Assembly: GCA_964637165.1 (NCBI GenBank)
Contig: CAZWVI010000002.1
Coordinates: forward strand, 62,001-126,000
Length of the DNA: 64,000 bases
Direction of reading: 5' to 3'
DNA from: CAZWVI01 sp964637165
GTDB taxonomy: Bacteria; Planctomycetota; UBA1135
In this document: in pieces, positions 43,092 through 52,601 of the stretch
Position numbering within the stretch: position 1 is the first letter of the stretch
How the letters are laid out: every line of letters begins with the position of its first letter
Program-made: the position numbers and the translations under genes
The notes under the pieces: model-generated
What the model was told of the DNA's origin: nothing
The model's input: only the letters and a program-made list of their open reading frames with translations
The model's database searches: none

Positions 43092-46000
43092 ATAAATTTT
43101 TACACGCACTCAAGTCACAAATCCTAGTCTTGGACGGCGCGATGGGTACTTTTATTCAAGCTGAAGGCTTGGAAGGTAACAATGATGAATTTTCACGCAC
43201 TTACCCAGAGGTAATTGCCAAGATCCACCGACTCTACCTGGCTGCTGGTGCAGACATCATTGAGACTAATAGCTTCAACGCTAATTCCATTTCACAAGCT
43301 GACTATGGGTTGGAAAAGGAATGTTATGAAATAAACCTCGCCGCCGCACAGGTTGCGCGTGCCGCCGCCGATGAATTTAGTAACGCCGCGTGGCCCCGCT
43401 TTGTTGCGGGTTCAATGGGGCCAACCAACAAAACAGCCTCGATGTCTTCCGACGTGGAAGACCCCGGTGCCCGCCAAGCTCGCTACGACGATTTTGTTGC
43501 TGCATACTCGGAGCAAGCCCGTGGCCTAATCGATGGCGGCTGTGATTTACTCTTAGTTGAAACGGTTTTCGACACATTAAATTGCAAGGCCGCTCTCCAC
43601 GCAATCGCCAATCTTTTTGCGAGTAGTCATCAAGCCATACCGGTTGTTGTAAGTGGAACTATCACCGATCAGAGTGGCCGCACTCTAAGCGGCCAAACTG
43701 TCGAAGCATTTTGGGCGTCAATTAGCCATTTCAAGTTGGCTGGAATTGGCTTCAATTGTGCATTTGGACCTGAGCAAATGCGCCCGCACCTAGAAACTCT
43801 TTCAAATATTGCTAATTGCCCAATTTCTTGTTATCCCAACGCAGGGCTCCCCAATGAGTTTGGTGAATACGATTTAAGCCCTGAAAAAATGGCCCAACAG
43901 GTCGCCGAATTCGCCACCTCTGGTTTAGTAAATATGGTTGGCGGTTGTTGTGGCACCACTCCCGAACACATTGCCGCAATTCGTCAACAAGTTTCAAAAA
44001 CAAGGCCGCGATTAATTCCACAACATGACGGGCTAACGCGCTTAAGTGGTTTGGAAGAATTATGCATTCGCCCTGAAGCGAACTTTATAAATATTGGGGA
44101 GCGTTGCAACGTTGCTGGTTCGCGAAAATTTGCGCGTTTAATTCGCGAGGAAAAATATTCCGAAGCACTGTCGGTGGCCCGTCAGCAAGTTGATGATGGC
44201 GCGCAGATTATTGATGTGTGCATGGATGACGGTTTACTCGATGGCGCGCAGTGTATGCAACGTTTCCTTGATTTGCTGGCTGCTGAACCGGACATCTCTA
44301 AACTACCCATAATGGTAGATTCGTCTGATTGGCAAGTTATTGAAACTGGCCTTAAGAGCTGCCAAGGGCGTTGTTTACTCAATTCAATCAGTTTGAAAGA
44401 TGGCGAGGAGCAATTCGTAAAGCGTGCCCAACTTGCCCAAAAGTATGGTGCGGTGGTGGTGGTGATGGCCTTTGATGAAGGCGGTCAAGCAGTTGATGTC
44501 GAGCGTCGCGTGCAAATCGTCGAACGTTCGCGCCAAATACTACTCGACTTGGGTTTTGAATCCAGCGACATTGTATTTGACTTAAATGTGTTGGCGGTAG
44601 CCACTGGAATTTCCGAACACGATAATTATGCAAAGTCATTTATTGCCACAACAAAAATTTTAAGTGACCGCTATCCAGGAATATTAATAAGTGGTGGCAT
44701 CTCCAATTTGTCATTTTCCTTCCGTGGTGCTAATCAAGCGCGCGAGGCATTGCATTCAGTTTTCCTTTATCACGCAATCGCCGCTGGTATGAAAATGGGC
44801 ATTGTCAATGCCGGCCAACTTGCCGTTTATTCACAACTTGATAGTGAACTTCGTGAGCTAGCCGAAGATGTGGTGTTGGCAAAGCACCCTGAAGCCGGCG
44901 ACCGTTTGCTGGAATGGGTAACAGCGAATGCTGATCAAGCTAATGCCCAGTCGCGTCAGCTAAAACAACAAGCTTGGAGGAAACTCCCGCTCGACCAACG
45001 ACTTGCGCACGCGCTCATTCATGGAATCGACGATCACCTTGAGTCCGACCTTCCTGAAATATTAGAAATCCACCAAACTGCGCTGGCTGTTATTGAAGGT
45101 CCATTGATGGCTGGCATGAACCAAGTTGGTGAGTTATTCGGTCGCGGTGAGATGTTCCTTCCGCAAGTTGTCAAAAGTGCCCGTGTGATGAAGAAAGCAG
45201 TTGCGTGGTTGCAACCTTACTTGGCCAAAGATGGAGATGAAGTAATCTCGCGCGGCACAGTTTTGTTGGCTACGGTTAAAGGTGATGTTCACGATATCGG
45301 AAAGAACATCGTTTCGGTAGTGTTGGCTTGTAACGGTTATCGCGTTGAAGATATGGGGGTGATGGTTCCATGTGAAGACATCATTAAGCGTGCGCAAGAG
45401 TTGGACACCGACCTTATTGGTTTAAGTGGATTGATTACACCATCACTTAAAGAGATGACCCACTTTGCTCGTGAACTAAAGCGTTTGGGTATCGCCACCC
45501 CCTTACTAATCGGAGGCGCGACTACCAGTCCGGTGCATACTGCGGTGAAAATTGCACCGGCATGTTGCTCTCCGGTTGTGCAAGTAGCTGATGCATCGCA
45601 GTCGGTAGCGGTTGTTAGCAAGTTGCTCGCTAAAGACGCGCACGACTTCATTGAACTAAACCGCCAACAGCAGCAAAAATTGCGCACACAACGTGAGCAA
45701 CGTTTGAGTAAGCGTCAGCATTCCAATCGTAAACCACTTGAATTATCAGTCGCGCGCCAACGTAAAGTTAATTTGCTAAGTGAGCCACCACCGGCGCCGC
45801 GCTTCACCGGTGCGCAATCGGTCGACATTGACGTTTCAGATGTGCGCGGATTAATTGATTGGCGGCCATTTTTCAAAGCGTGGTCGGTAGAACAAGACAG
45901 CTCAGCTTTACGTGTGGAAGCGGAACAATGTCTCGACGAATTGATTGCCGCCGATGCTTTAACAATAAATGCTCAATGTGGATTTTGGCCGGCTATCAGC

Positions 46001-46552
46001 AAAAATGAAACAATAGTCTTGGATAGCAAGTGTCGAAGTGAATTTACCTTTCCACGCCAACTTCGTGATGCCGGCGAACAAAGAGCAAACTGCTGTTTAG
46101 CTGACTTCATAAATCCTGTGGGCGGCGATTACCTCGGCGCCTTTAGCGTTTGCATTACTGGTGAATACCAAAACCTATCCAGCGCCGCGGCCGAAAATTT
46201 AGATGACTTTAAATCTTTGCAGATAAAGTTGCTCGCCGATCGACTTGCTGAAGCTGCCGCCGAGTATTTGCATCAAAAGGTGCGTAAAGAACTCTGGGCG
46301 TACGCACCCGAAGAACAGTTGTCTTGCGCCGAACTAATAAGTGAAAAATACCAGGGGATTCGCCCGGCTCCTGGTTATCCCGCCTGTCCCGAACATGCCC
46401 ACAAGGCCATCATTCAAGCATTGCTTGGTGGAAGCCAGCAAACGGCAGTCAACTTAACTGAAAGTTATGCAATGCACCCTGCGGCCGCTGTTTGTGGATT
46501 TTTCTTTGCCCGACCTGAAGCTCATTACTTCGGCGTTGGAAATGAAATTTAA
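43088..46552 (+). CDS. metH: Cobalamin-dependent methionine synthase
   Basis: A full-length 1154-aa MetH. Homocysteine domain (about 1-315) with zinc ligands Cys224, Cys287 and Cys288. Pterin-binding barrel (about 330-600): NIGERCNVAGSRKFARLI. Cap and B12 domain (about 630-870): VKGDVHDIGKNIV with axial His735, and IGLSGLITPSL. Reactivation domain (about 890-1154) ending YFGVG. It remethylates homocysteine using 5-methyl-THF. A linker rich in Gln/Arg (RQQQQKLRTQREQRLSKRQ) joins the last two domains. Co-regulated with yitJ by the riboswitch. Its stop shares TTAA with the convergent sulfatase-like gene. Confidence 0.97.
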   Translation: MNKFLHALKSQILVLDGAMGTFIQAEGLEGNNDEFSRTYPEVIAKIHRLYLAAGADIIETNSFNANSISQADYGLEKECYEINLAAAQVARAAADEFSNAAWPRFVAGSMGPTNKTASMSSDVEDPGARQARYDDFVAAYSEQARGLIDGGCDLLLVETVFDTLNCKAALHAIANLFASSHQAIPVVVSGTITDQSGRTLSGQTVEAFWASISHFKLAGIGFNCAFGPEQMRPHLETLSNIANCPISCYPNAGLPNEFGEYDLSPEKMAQQVAEFATSGLVNMVGGCCGTTPEHIAAIRQQVSKTRPRLIPQHDGLTRLSGLEELCIRPEANFINIGERCNVAGSRKFARLIREEKYSEALSVARQQVDDGAQIIDVCMDDGLLDGAQCMQRFLDLLAAEPDISKLPIMVDSSDWQVIETGLKSCQGRCLLNSISLKDGEEQFVKRAQLAQKYGAVVVVMAFDEGGQAVDVERRVQIVERSRQILLDLGFESSDIVFDLNVLAVATGISEHDNYAKSFIATTKILSDRYPGILISGGISNLSFSFRGANQAREALHSVFLYHAIAAGMKMGIVNAGQLAVYSQLDSELRELAEDVVLAKHPEAGDRLLEWVTANADQANAQSRQLKQQAWRKLPLDQRLAHALIHGIDDHLESDLPEILEIHQTALAVIEGPLMAGMNQVGELFGRGEMFLPQVVKSARVMKKAVAWLQPYLAKDGDEVISRGTVLLATVKGDVHDIGKNIVSVVLACNGYRVEDMGVMVPCEDIIKRAQELDTDLIGLSGLITPSLKEMTHFARELKRLGIATPLLIGGATTSPVHTAVKIAPACCSPVVQVADASQSVAVVSKLLAKDAHDFIELNRQQQQKLRTQREQRLSKRQHSNRKPLELSVARQRKVNLLSEPPPAPRFTGAQSVDIDVSDVRGLIDWRPFFKAWSVEQDSSALRVEAEQCLDELIAADALTINAQCGFWPAISKNETIVLDSKCRSEFTFPRQLRDAGEQRANCCLADFINPVGGDYLGAFSVCITGEYQNLSSAAAENLDDFKSLQIKLLADRLAEAAAEYLHQKVRKELWAYAPEEQLSCAELISEKYQGIRPAPGYPACPEHAHKAIIQALLGGSQQTAVNLTESYAMHPAAAVCGFFFARPEAHYFGVGNEI

Positions 46553-48171
46553 TTTGGGCTGATGCCCAGTTCCTTGGCGAGCGCGCGCGCGACTTGGTGG
46601 TCTGGATTCATTTCGAGAGCCTTGCGAACTAATGGAATTGCTTCCTGCTTGCGATTCGTCCGAAATAATGAGACTGCCAAATTAATATAAGTCCGTGCAC
46701 TGGCGCGTTTAGCCATTACCACTCTTTGAAGTGGTCCAATAGCTTCTTGTGGTTTGTCTAGTGCCAACAAGCAACCGCCCAACATATCATTGGCCCACAT
46801 ATTGTCAGGATTGTTGCGCAAAAGTTTCCGACATAAGTCCACTGCTTTGGCAAACTTTTGTTGGTTGCCAAAGGACCTCGCCTGGTTAATTAACTTGGTG
46901 CGTTCACCACAATCTGCTGGATCTAAATATTGACCTGGTTGATAATCAACTTGGCTCGCTTGACCGGCAACTACTGCGTAACCCAAAGCCTCGACTTGTT
47001 TGGCCAATTGACTATCAACCGAACCGGCCGCGGTTAAGGTCGGCAGCGCATCTAATTTTTTAATCGATGACCAGCCTGAACTTTGATTAACTCCTGCAAG
47101 AACTTTATCGTCAAAATCTAAAAAACGCTCAACGCCACCGCGTAAGTATTTTCCTGATTCGTCAACCCAGCCCCGAATTGGCGACCACCCAAATGCGTAC
47201 CAGCATTGCAAACTTTCAATGTAGGCTCCCTTGTTAGAGGCTTCGGCTAACAAACTTTCTCCATCTACTAAACCTGGTAATTCAATGCCTAAGCCATCAG
47301 CAATGGTGGGCGCAATATCAACCACCGATGCAATTCTTGAATCAACTCCACGCGAGCCAGTGGTTGGCCGCACAATCAACGGCACTTGCATGGTGGTGTT
47401 AAAACACAGCGCGCCATGAGTTTGTTCATCATGCTCGCCAAAAGCTTCACCATGGTCGGAGCTCATAATTATTGTTGATGAATCACTGCGACCATGCTTG
47501 TCGAGCAATTTTAAAAGTTCGCCAAAAGCATGGTCGGCCATCGCAACATCACCCAAGTAAGGATTGCCGCGCTTAAACTCCGCACTTGGTTGGTAAGGCG
47601 CATGCGGCTCCCAAAAGTGAACCCAAAGAAATATGCCTCGTTGTGGATCGCTTTTATTTAGCCATGCATCGGTGTTTTCCAAAGTTGTACGCGCATCCCA
47701 AGATGGAAAGTGAGTCCCAGTTTGTGCCCCGCTATCGCCTGGCGCGCGAAATACATCAAATCCCTGACCAAGTCCAAAACCCTGATTCAGTACCGCAGAC
47801 GAGACCATAGCGCCAGTTTGGATTCCGGCATCACGGGCCACCTCGGCTACCGAAAGCGCTTGCTCCGGCAGTGGATTGCGTCCATTGTCGCGCACTCCAT
47901 GACGCGAAGGAACAATCCCTGTCAGCATTGAAGAGTGCGCTGGCAAAGTAAGCGGTGCCACCGTCCAAGCGCGTTCAAAACGAATTGCTTCGCGGGCAAA
48001 TTTATCTAAGTTGGGCGAGGTGTCAGATTTTCCACCGTAACAGCCAAGCACATCGGCGCGCGTGGTGTCGAAAGTGACCAGCACCACTGATTGTGGTTGG
48101 TCGTTCTTCGGCGGGTTGCTGCAGGCGGTGGCAAGTAAGCCAATTGCCAACGCTAAAGCAAATCTCGGCAT
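46549..48171 (-). CDS. Sulfatase-like alkaline-phosphatase-superfamily lipoprotein with TPR tail
   Basis: About 540 aa from ATG 48171, the start of a lipoprotein signal (LALAIGLLATACSNP). The catalytic region reads APLTLPAHSSMLTG, lacking the C/S-x-P-x-R formylglycine motif, so the nucleophile is probably Thr and the substrate may be a phosphate ester rather than a sulfate. Metal ligands: TFDTTRAD and MSSDHGEAFGEH. The C-terminal about 130 residues are TPR repeats (KAVDLCRKLLRNNPDNMWAN and two more). It starts 1 nt after the RCC1-protein stop, so the two are one operon. Confidence 0.85.
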   Translation of the reverse strand: MPRFALALAIGLLATACSNPPKNDQPQSVVLVTFDTTRADVLGCYGGKSDTSPNLDKFAREAIRFERAWTVAPLTLPAHSSMLTGIVPSRHGVRDNGRNPLPEQALSVAEVARDAGIQTGAMVSSAVLNQGFGLGQGFDVFRAPGDSGAQTGTHFPSWDARTTLENTDAWLNKSDPQRGIFLWVHFWEPHAPYQPSAEFKRGNPYLGDVAMADHAFGELLKLLDKHGRSDSSTIIMSSDHGEAFGEHDEQTHGALCFNTTMQVPLIVRPTTGSRGVDSRIASVVDIAPTIADGLGIELPGLVDGESLLAEASNKGAYIESLQCWYAFGWSPIRGWVDESGKYLRGGVERFLDFDDKVLAGVNQSSGWSSIKKLDALPTLTAAGSVDSQLAKQVEALGYAVVAGQASQVDYQPGQYLDPADCGERTKLINQARSFGNQQKFAKAVDLCRKLLRNNPDNMWANDMLGGCLLALDKPQEAIGPLQRVVMAKRASARTYINLAVSLFRTNRKQEAIPLVRKALEMNPDHQVARALAKELGISPN

Positions 48172-48172
48172 A

Positions 48173-49393
48173 TTACAGAACAGTAATTGCCAACATGTTG
48201 CTGGTGCGCAACTCGAACTGTTGCCCATGCGCATAGTTCACGCCTTGGAACCAAACGTCGGTCCCAGCCGGAATCGAATGCGGAACAGGAAGTGGACCAA
48301 AGTCTGCGGCACCTTGTGGATTCAAACCAAAGGGAGCAAGCACACTTGGATTAGCGATGAAGAGTTGAACTCCTAAGTTGCTAATGAAGGGGTCAGTTCC
48401 GCTAAGCGACCATGCTAAAAAGAAGTCAGAGTTTGCTTCGCCGTGATTAACGTGAAAAGTAGCAGTGCTCCCAGCAAAAATTGGATCGGCACTTAAATCA
48501 ACACTATCAATAACTCCGATTGAATGGTAGTAACCGCCAGAAATATCTAGCCAACGGCCCGCCGGTGGACTTGCTTGATGGTGATTGTCACGACCCCAAG
48601 CTTCAACACTGCCATCGGCGTGCAAGGCGAATGAATGGTACATGCCAGCTGCAATTGCTACGAAGTCGTGGCCACTTGGTGTGTCACTTACTTGACCATA
48701 GTTGTCGTAGCCCCAAGAGATTAGTGAACCATCATGACGCAAGGCCACGCCGTGTGGTCCGTAAGAATCAACTTGCATTAAATTGTCGTTATGTGGCGCT
48801 GAGGAAACTTGACCGTAGTCATCTAAACCCCAAGAAACCATACTGCCGTCAGTGCGAATCGCATGCGCCGATGCGCCGCCAGCCGCGACCCACATAAAGT
48901 CGTGTCCGTGTGGAGCATTAGTTATTTGTCCTTGATCATCACGACCCCAAGTGTGCACGCTGCCATCAGAGTGAAGAGCAATTGAAAAAGCTGCGCCACC
49001 ATCAATTTGGCTGAAGCCATCAAGCGTGGGGGTGTTGCTAACTTGTCCGCCATGATCGCGGCCCCAAGAAGCGATTGACCCGTTGTGGCGTAAGGCCAGA
49101 GAGTGTGAGCGACCGCTTGCAACTGCCACGAAATCGTGACCGGTCGGGGTGTTGGAAATTTGTGCGAAATCATCAGCGCCCCAACTACTTAGCGAGCCAT
49201 CGTGGTGAAGGGCCACCGAGTGGTAATGACCGGCGGCGCTTTGCATAAATCCGTCATTAGTAGCGACGCCACTAACTTGGCTTTGGTCGTTTAGACCCCA
49301 GCTTGCGGCCGAGCCGTCTTGGGCGGGGGAAAGTGTGGTGGTTAGGCCGATGGCCATAGCAGCACTGATTATGGTGGAGGGGAATGTTGCCAT
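48173..49393 (-). CDS. Secreted RCC1-like seven-repeat propeller protein
   Basis: A 406-aa exported protein. Signal: MATFPSTIISAAMAIGLTTT. Seven repeats of about 37 residues follow, each beginning DGS-x-x-SWG and continuing DDxGQVSNxPxGHDFxxVAxGxxHSxAL, as expected of a complete seven-blade RCC1 propeller. The C-terminus carries the shared module (IPAGTDVWFQGVNYA, ending RTSNMLAITVL). Role unknown; RCC1 folds mediate binding. Co-transcribed with the TPR sulfatase-like gene. TAGAAT lies 6 nt upstream of the ATG. Confidence 0.87.
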   Translation of the reverse strand: MATFPSTIISAAMAIGLTTTLSPAQDGSAASWGLNDQSQVSGVATNDGFMQSAAGHYHSVALHHDGSLSSWGADDFAQISNTPTGHDFVAVASGRSHSLALRHNGSIASWGRDHGGQVSNTPTLDGFSQIDGGAAFSIALHSDGSVHTWGRDDQGQITNAPHGHDFMWVAAGGASAHAIRTDGSMVSWGLDDYGQVSSAPHNDNLMQVDSYGPHGVALRHDGSLISWGYDNYGQVSDTPSGHDFVAIAAGMYHSFALHADGSVEAWGRDNHHQASPPAGRWLDISGGYYHSIGVIDSVDLSADPIFAGSTATFHVNHGEANSDFFLAWSLSGTDPFISNLGVQLFIANPSVLAPFGLNPQGAADFGPLPVPHSIPAGTDVWFQGVNYAHGQQFELRTSNMLAITVL

Positions 49394-49399
49394 ATCACC

Positions 49400-49405
49400 A
49401 TTCTA
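49400..49405 (-). promoter_or_regulatory. Putative -10 element (TAGAAT), leaderless start
   Basis: Minus-strand TAGAAT, GGTGAT (6 nt), ATG of the RCC1-like gene. Confidence 0.6.
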
Positions 49406-49422
49406 ACCGGTTTTTTAAATGG

Positions 49423-49454
49423 AAAAACGCCACAAACCTTAAGGGTCTGCGGCG
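49423..49454 (-). terminator. Rho-independent terminator of tRNA-Asn
   Basis: On the minus strand CGCCGCAGACC pairs with GGTTTGTGGCG (11 bp, two G-U pairs) around CTTAA, followed directly by TTTTT (49423-49427). It lies 7 nt past the tRNA 3' end. It is the clearest classical terminator in the window. Confidence 0.88.
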
Positions 49455-49461
49455 CTAGTTT

Positions 49462-49537
49462 TGGCTCCCCGAACAAGACTTGAACTTGTGACAAGCTGAT
49501 TAACAGTCAGCTGCTCTACCAACTGAGCTATCGGGGA
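49462..49537 (-). tRNA. tRNA-Asn (GTT)
   Basis: A 76-nt cloverleaf with encoded CCA. Acceptor TCCCCGA/TCGGGGA, D-arm AGCTCAGTTGGTAGAGC, anticodon stem-loop GCTGACTGTTAATCAGC with anticodon GTT, T-arm with TTCAAGT. A TATACT -10 lies at 49551-49556 on the minus strand, 13 nt before the mature 5' end. Confidence 0.97.
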
Positions 49538-49598
49538 ATTTGAGCGGCAAAGTATAGCCCCTGCGGCGCTTGCTGGCTAGTTATTTAGAATGTTCGTC

Positions 49599-50285
49599 AT
49601 GAATTCCCCGCGAGTAGTGTTGGTCGAGCCGCAAAACCCGGCAAATATTGGCTTTATTGCCCGTTTGATGGCCAATTATGGGATTACTGACTGGGTGATG
49701 GTGAATGGCCCGGAATTGGCGGGAAGTGCCGCCGAGCGAACTGGGATTGCCGCGTCAGCGGAATTGCAAGCAGTGCGAAAAGTTGTAACTTTGGCCGAAG
49801 CCCTGTCAGGGTGTCACTATTCAATCGCCTTTTCCGCACGCCAAGGAAAGCACCGGCGGCCAATACCTCTGCCCGAACTATTTCCATTAGCCGAGGAAAT
49901 TCAAAACCCCGCATTGCAGGTGGCTCTAGTTTTCGGTCGCGAAGATATTGGAATGACCACCGAGGAAGTTGATCAATGTTCTTGTATCGCCAACATTCCA
50001 AGCTGCGGATTATCATCATTTAATTTGTCGCACGCAGTTGCAATTGTGTTGGCAGCATGGCAGCAAAATAATTCCAACGCCGCAGAGTCCCGGGCTTTAC
50101 CAATGTTGGCTAACAACGAAGATAGACTCCGAATATTTAGCAAGGCGTATAAATGGATTAGCGCGACCGGTTATCCCGATCGCGCTATGGAACTCGAAGA
50201 AGTCTTACTTCGCCTGACCGCTTTGCCGATTCAAGCTAGAGACTTGCGGGTGGTTGAAAAAGTACTACGCCACCTTAATCGCTAG
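49599..50285 (+). CDS. SpoU-family RNA 2'-O-methyltransferase (TrmJ-like)
   Basis: A 228-aa SPOUT knot methyltransferase. The start MNSPRVVLVEPQNPANIGFI with RLMANYG is the TrmJ-type N-terminus; then VFGREDIGMTTEEVDQC and the SAM-knot loop SSFNLSHAVAIVL. It probably makes 2'-O-methyl at tRNA position 32 or a similar site. ATG 49599 is preferred over 49590 because homologues begin at this methionine and TAGAAT lies 7 nt upstream. It shares CTAG with the convergent lipoprotein stop. Confidence 0.9.
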   Translation: MNSPRVVLVEPQNPANIGFIARLMANYGITDWVMVNGPELAGSAAERTGIAASAELQAVRKVVTLAEALSGCHYSIAFSARQGKHRRPIPLPELFPLAEEIQNPALQVALVFGREDIGMTTEEVDQCSCIANIPSCGLSSFNLSHAVAIVLAAWQQNNSNAAESRALPMLANNEDRLRIFSKAYKWISATGYPDRAMELEEVLLRLTALPIQARDLRVVEKVLRHLNR

Positions 50286-50779
50286 TTTGATTGCCTTTCA
50301 GCGATCTTACGGGCTTCTCTTTCCTCGCGCTCCTGAAAACAAAGGTCAATATAGTTGCTGAGTTCTTTTGTGAAATCTGCAAAATCTGTTTGCCAGTCGT
50401 CAGCTATAGTTGCGAGTGAACTAAGGTAACCTTCCTTAACTTCATCATCAATAATGCCGACGCTTTCATAAAAGGTGTTTTGGATATAAGCAGCGCGACT
50501 GATTAATTCTTTCGCTTTGCGATCTAGCAGACTATGGACCATGCTGGTTTTTGCGCTTTGGGTGTAAGTTACGTGAGCAAGGCAATTATTTAGGTAGCTA
50601 ACATTGAAGCTAGGGCTCATTATTCGCAACTCCAAAGCCGCCGAACTTAAATTTGCCGAGGCATTAGCCGCGTGCACATCAGAACTTGGCGCATCTGAAA
50701 CGACTGAGTCTGATTGTGCTGAGGCTTGTGAACAGGAAGCTACCACAAGAACGAGTAGAAGAGTTGAAAGTAATTTCAT
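50282..50779 (-). CDS. Hypothetical lipoprotein
   Basis: A 165-aa protein. Signal: MKLLSTLLLVLVVASCSQAS with lipobox VASC. The mature part is Ser/Ala-rich, then mainly helical with charged residues, ending EREEREARKIAERQSN. No known domain is recognised. TACAAT lies 10 nt before the ATG. It is convergent with the methyltransferase gene and divergent from rlmN. Confidence 0.75.
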   Translation of the reverse strand: MKLLSTLLLVLVVASCSQASAQSDSVVSDAPSSDVHAANASANLSSAALELRIMSPSFNVSYLNNCLAHVTYTQSAKTSMVHSLLDRKAKELISRAAYIQNTFYESVGIIDDEVKEGYLSSLATIADDWQTDFADFTKELSNYIDLCFQEREEREARKIAERQSN

Positions 50780-50845
50780 GCTTCTTTTGATTGTATCCGG
50801 TCGAGAAATCTTCCATTAAATCTAAAGAAAGCCGACAATAGTGAC

Positions 50846-51877
50846 ATGCGACGGCCTCCATTCCTTGGGTTAAGTTTGCAGGAATGCGAGAATGTATTCC
50901 GCGAGCATGGGATGTCACATATTCATGCACTGCGACTGCGGCGCCATATTTTTTCCGGTGAATTGGCAGCAAGCATGTCGCCCAGGCGTGGCATCGAACT
51001 GCCAGGAAATTGGTACAAAACTATTTCAACTAACTATGCGTGGATGTCTTTAAAGGTTGAGCAAGAACATGAAACGCAAGATGGCGCGCGAAAATTTTTG
51101 TTAAGGCTTGCCGATGATAATTTAGTCGAAATGGTTTTCTTGCCAGGCTTTAGAAAATCTTCAGTTTGTATTTCAACGCAAGTCGGGTGCGCAATGGCAT
51201 GTAAGTTTTGCGCCAGCGGCTTGGAAGGAGTAGTGCGTAATTTGACTGCGCATGAGATCCTAGAACAAGTGGTAATTGCTCGTCAGCATGCGCCAGTTTC
51301 AAATTTAGTATTAATGGGTTCAGGGGAGCCGACTCAAAATATGCAGGCAATTGTTGCGGCTGTTCAAGTTCTGCGCCACGAGGCAGGAATTGGCCCGCGC
51401 CACATTATGTTGTCGACAGTCGGGCCGCCGTCGGCAATCGATAGCTTGCGTAAGCTTGGCATGAAATTTACTTTGGCACTTTCCTTGCATGCAGTAGATA
51501 AAGAATTGCGTGGGCAATTAATTCCAACTCAGGCCAATGTAAATCCGATTGATTTATTGGATGCGGCAGATCGTTTTTCTAAACACAACAATCGCCATTA
51601 CCAGGTGGAGGTGGTTTTATTGGATGGAGTAAACGATTCGGTCGCACAGGCCTGCGAGCTTGCTCAGACTCTTCAGGGTCGTCGCGCCCATGTTTCCTTA
51701 ATTCCTTGGAATCAAGTGGCAGGCATGGAGTACGCAGCTCCGACCACAGCAGCCGTTGAACAATTTTATTACTCTCTTAAGCAAGCCGGCATTTCGGTAG
51801 CGCTACGCAATAGTGCCGGAGGTGCAAGTAACGCTGCTTGCGGTCAACTTCGCGCGGGCGCAAACTTACAGGTATGA
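50846..51877 (+). CDS. rlmN: RlmN-type radical SAM RNA methyltransferase
   Basis: Methylates C2 of adenosine in 23S rRNA (A2503) and some tRNAs. 343 aa. The iron-sulfur site CxxxCxxC is in VGCAMACKFCASG, and the C-terminal Cys needed for the mechanism is in SNAACGQL. LMGSGEPTQN and LSLHAVDKELRGQLIP are family motifs. It overlaps the aquaporin gene by ATGA. GACAAT sits 6 nt before the ATG, a near-match to the leaderless pattern. Confidence 0.93.
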   Translation: MRRPPFLGLSLQECENVFREHGMSHIHALRLRRHIFSGELAASMSPRRGIELPGNWYKTISTNYAWMSLKVEQEHETQDGARKFLLRLADDNLVEMVFLPGFRKSSVCISTQVGCAMACKFCASGLEGVVRNLTAHEILEQVVIARQHAPVSNLVLMGSGEPTQNMQAIVAAVQVLRHEAGIGPRHIMLSTVGPPSAIDSLRKLGMKFTLALSLHAVDKELRGQLIPTQANVNPIDLLDAADRFSKHNNRHYQVEVVLLDGVNDSVAQACELAQTLQGRRAHVSLIPWNQVAGMEYAAPTTAAVEQFYYSLKQAGISVALRNSAGGASNAACGQLRAGANLQV

Positions 51878-52593
51878 ATAACCCAATTGATACCCTGCCG
51901 GTTAAGCGCCAACTGCAAAAATGCGCGGCGGAATTCATCGGCACCTTTGCCTTGGTGTTTTTTGGCTGCGGTGCCGCATCTTTTGATGTGATGTCGGGGC
52001 TCGGCGGTGGTCTCGGCCATCTCGGTGTGAGTTTGGTCTTTGGCGGAGTAATTATGGTGATGATTTTGGCGACCGGCCATTTGTCGGGTGCCCATTTCAA
52101 TCCAGCGGTGACTATCGCTTTTGCGGTAAGTAATAAATTCTCATGGTCGCAGGTGCCCGGATATTTAATCGCACAATTTACTGCGGCGATTATTGCAGCT
52201 TACTTTGTGGCAGAGCTTTCGCAAGTGTCTGCCAGCACCGGCGCAACCATTCCCTATATTTCAATAGATGGCGCATTCGCCTTAGAGGCAGTGCTGACAT
52301 TCTTTTTAATGTTTGTGATTTCCTCTGTCGCAACCGATTCGCGTGCTGTCGGGGAATTAGCGGGAGTAGCAATTGGTGGAACTGTAACTATTGCGGCCTT
52401 GGTTGGTGGCCCCTTAACCGGCGCCAGCATGAATCCGGCCCGTTCGTTAGGCCCAGCGTTTGTTTCAGGGGAACTGCAATTTATGCCCCTTTATTTTGGC
52501 GCGCCAATTGTCGGGGCAATTGTCGGCGCATTAACCTACAACTTTATTCGGTGCTACCCAGAAGGTATTGATCGCGCTGATGGTTGTTGTTGA
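51874..52593 (+). CDS. MIP family channel (aquaporin-like)
   Basis: A 239-aa inner-membrane channel with six helices and two NPA half-helices: SGAHFNPAVT and GASMNPARSLGPA. The selectivity Arg follows the second NPA. By alignment from memory, the position of the AqpZ pore histidine is Ala here (TIAALVGGPLTG), so the pore may be wider than a pure water channel. The C-terminus ends DGCC. The start is the ATG overlapping the rlmN stop. Confidence 0.9.
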   Translation: MNNPIDTLPVKRQLQKCAAEFIGTFALVFFGCGAASFDVMSGLGGGLGHLGVSLVFGGVIMVMILATGHLSGAHFNPAVTIAFAVSNKFSWSQVPGYLIAQFTAAIIAAYFVAELSQVSASTGATIPYISIDGAFALEAVLTFFLMFVISSVATDSRAVGELAGVAIGGTVTIAALVGGPLTGASMNPARSLGPAFVSGELQFMPLYFGAPIVGAIVGALTYNFIRCYPEGIDRADGCC

Positions 52594-52601
52594 GCTTGCG
52601 C

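Noticed and set aside
49590..49598. Earlier ATG for the SpoU methyltransferase.
   Set aside because: Homologues begin at the next ATG, and the -10-like TAGAAT overlaps the earlier one.
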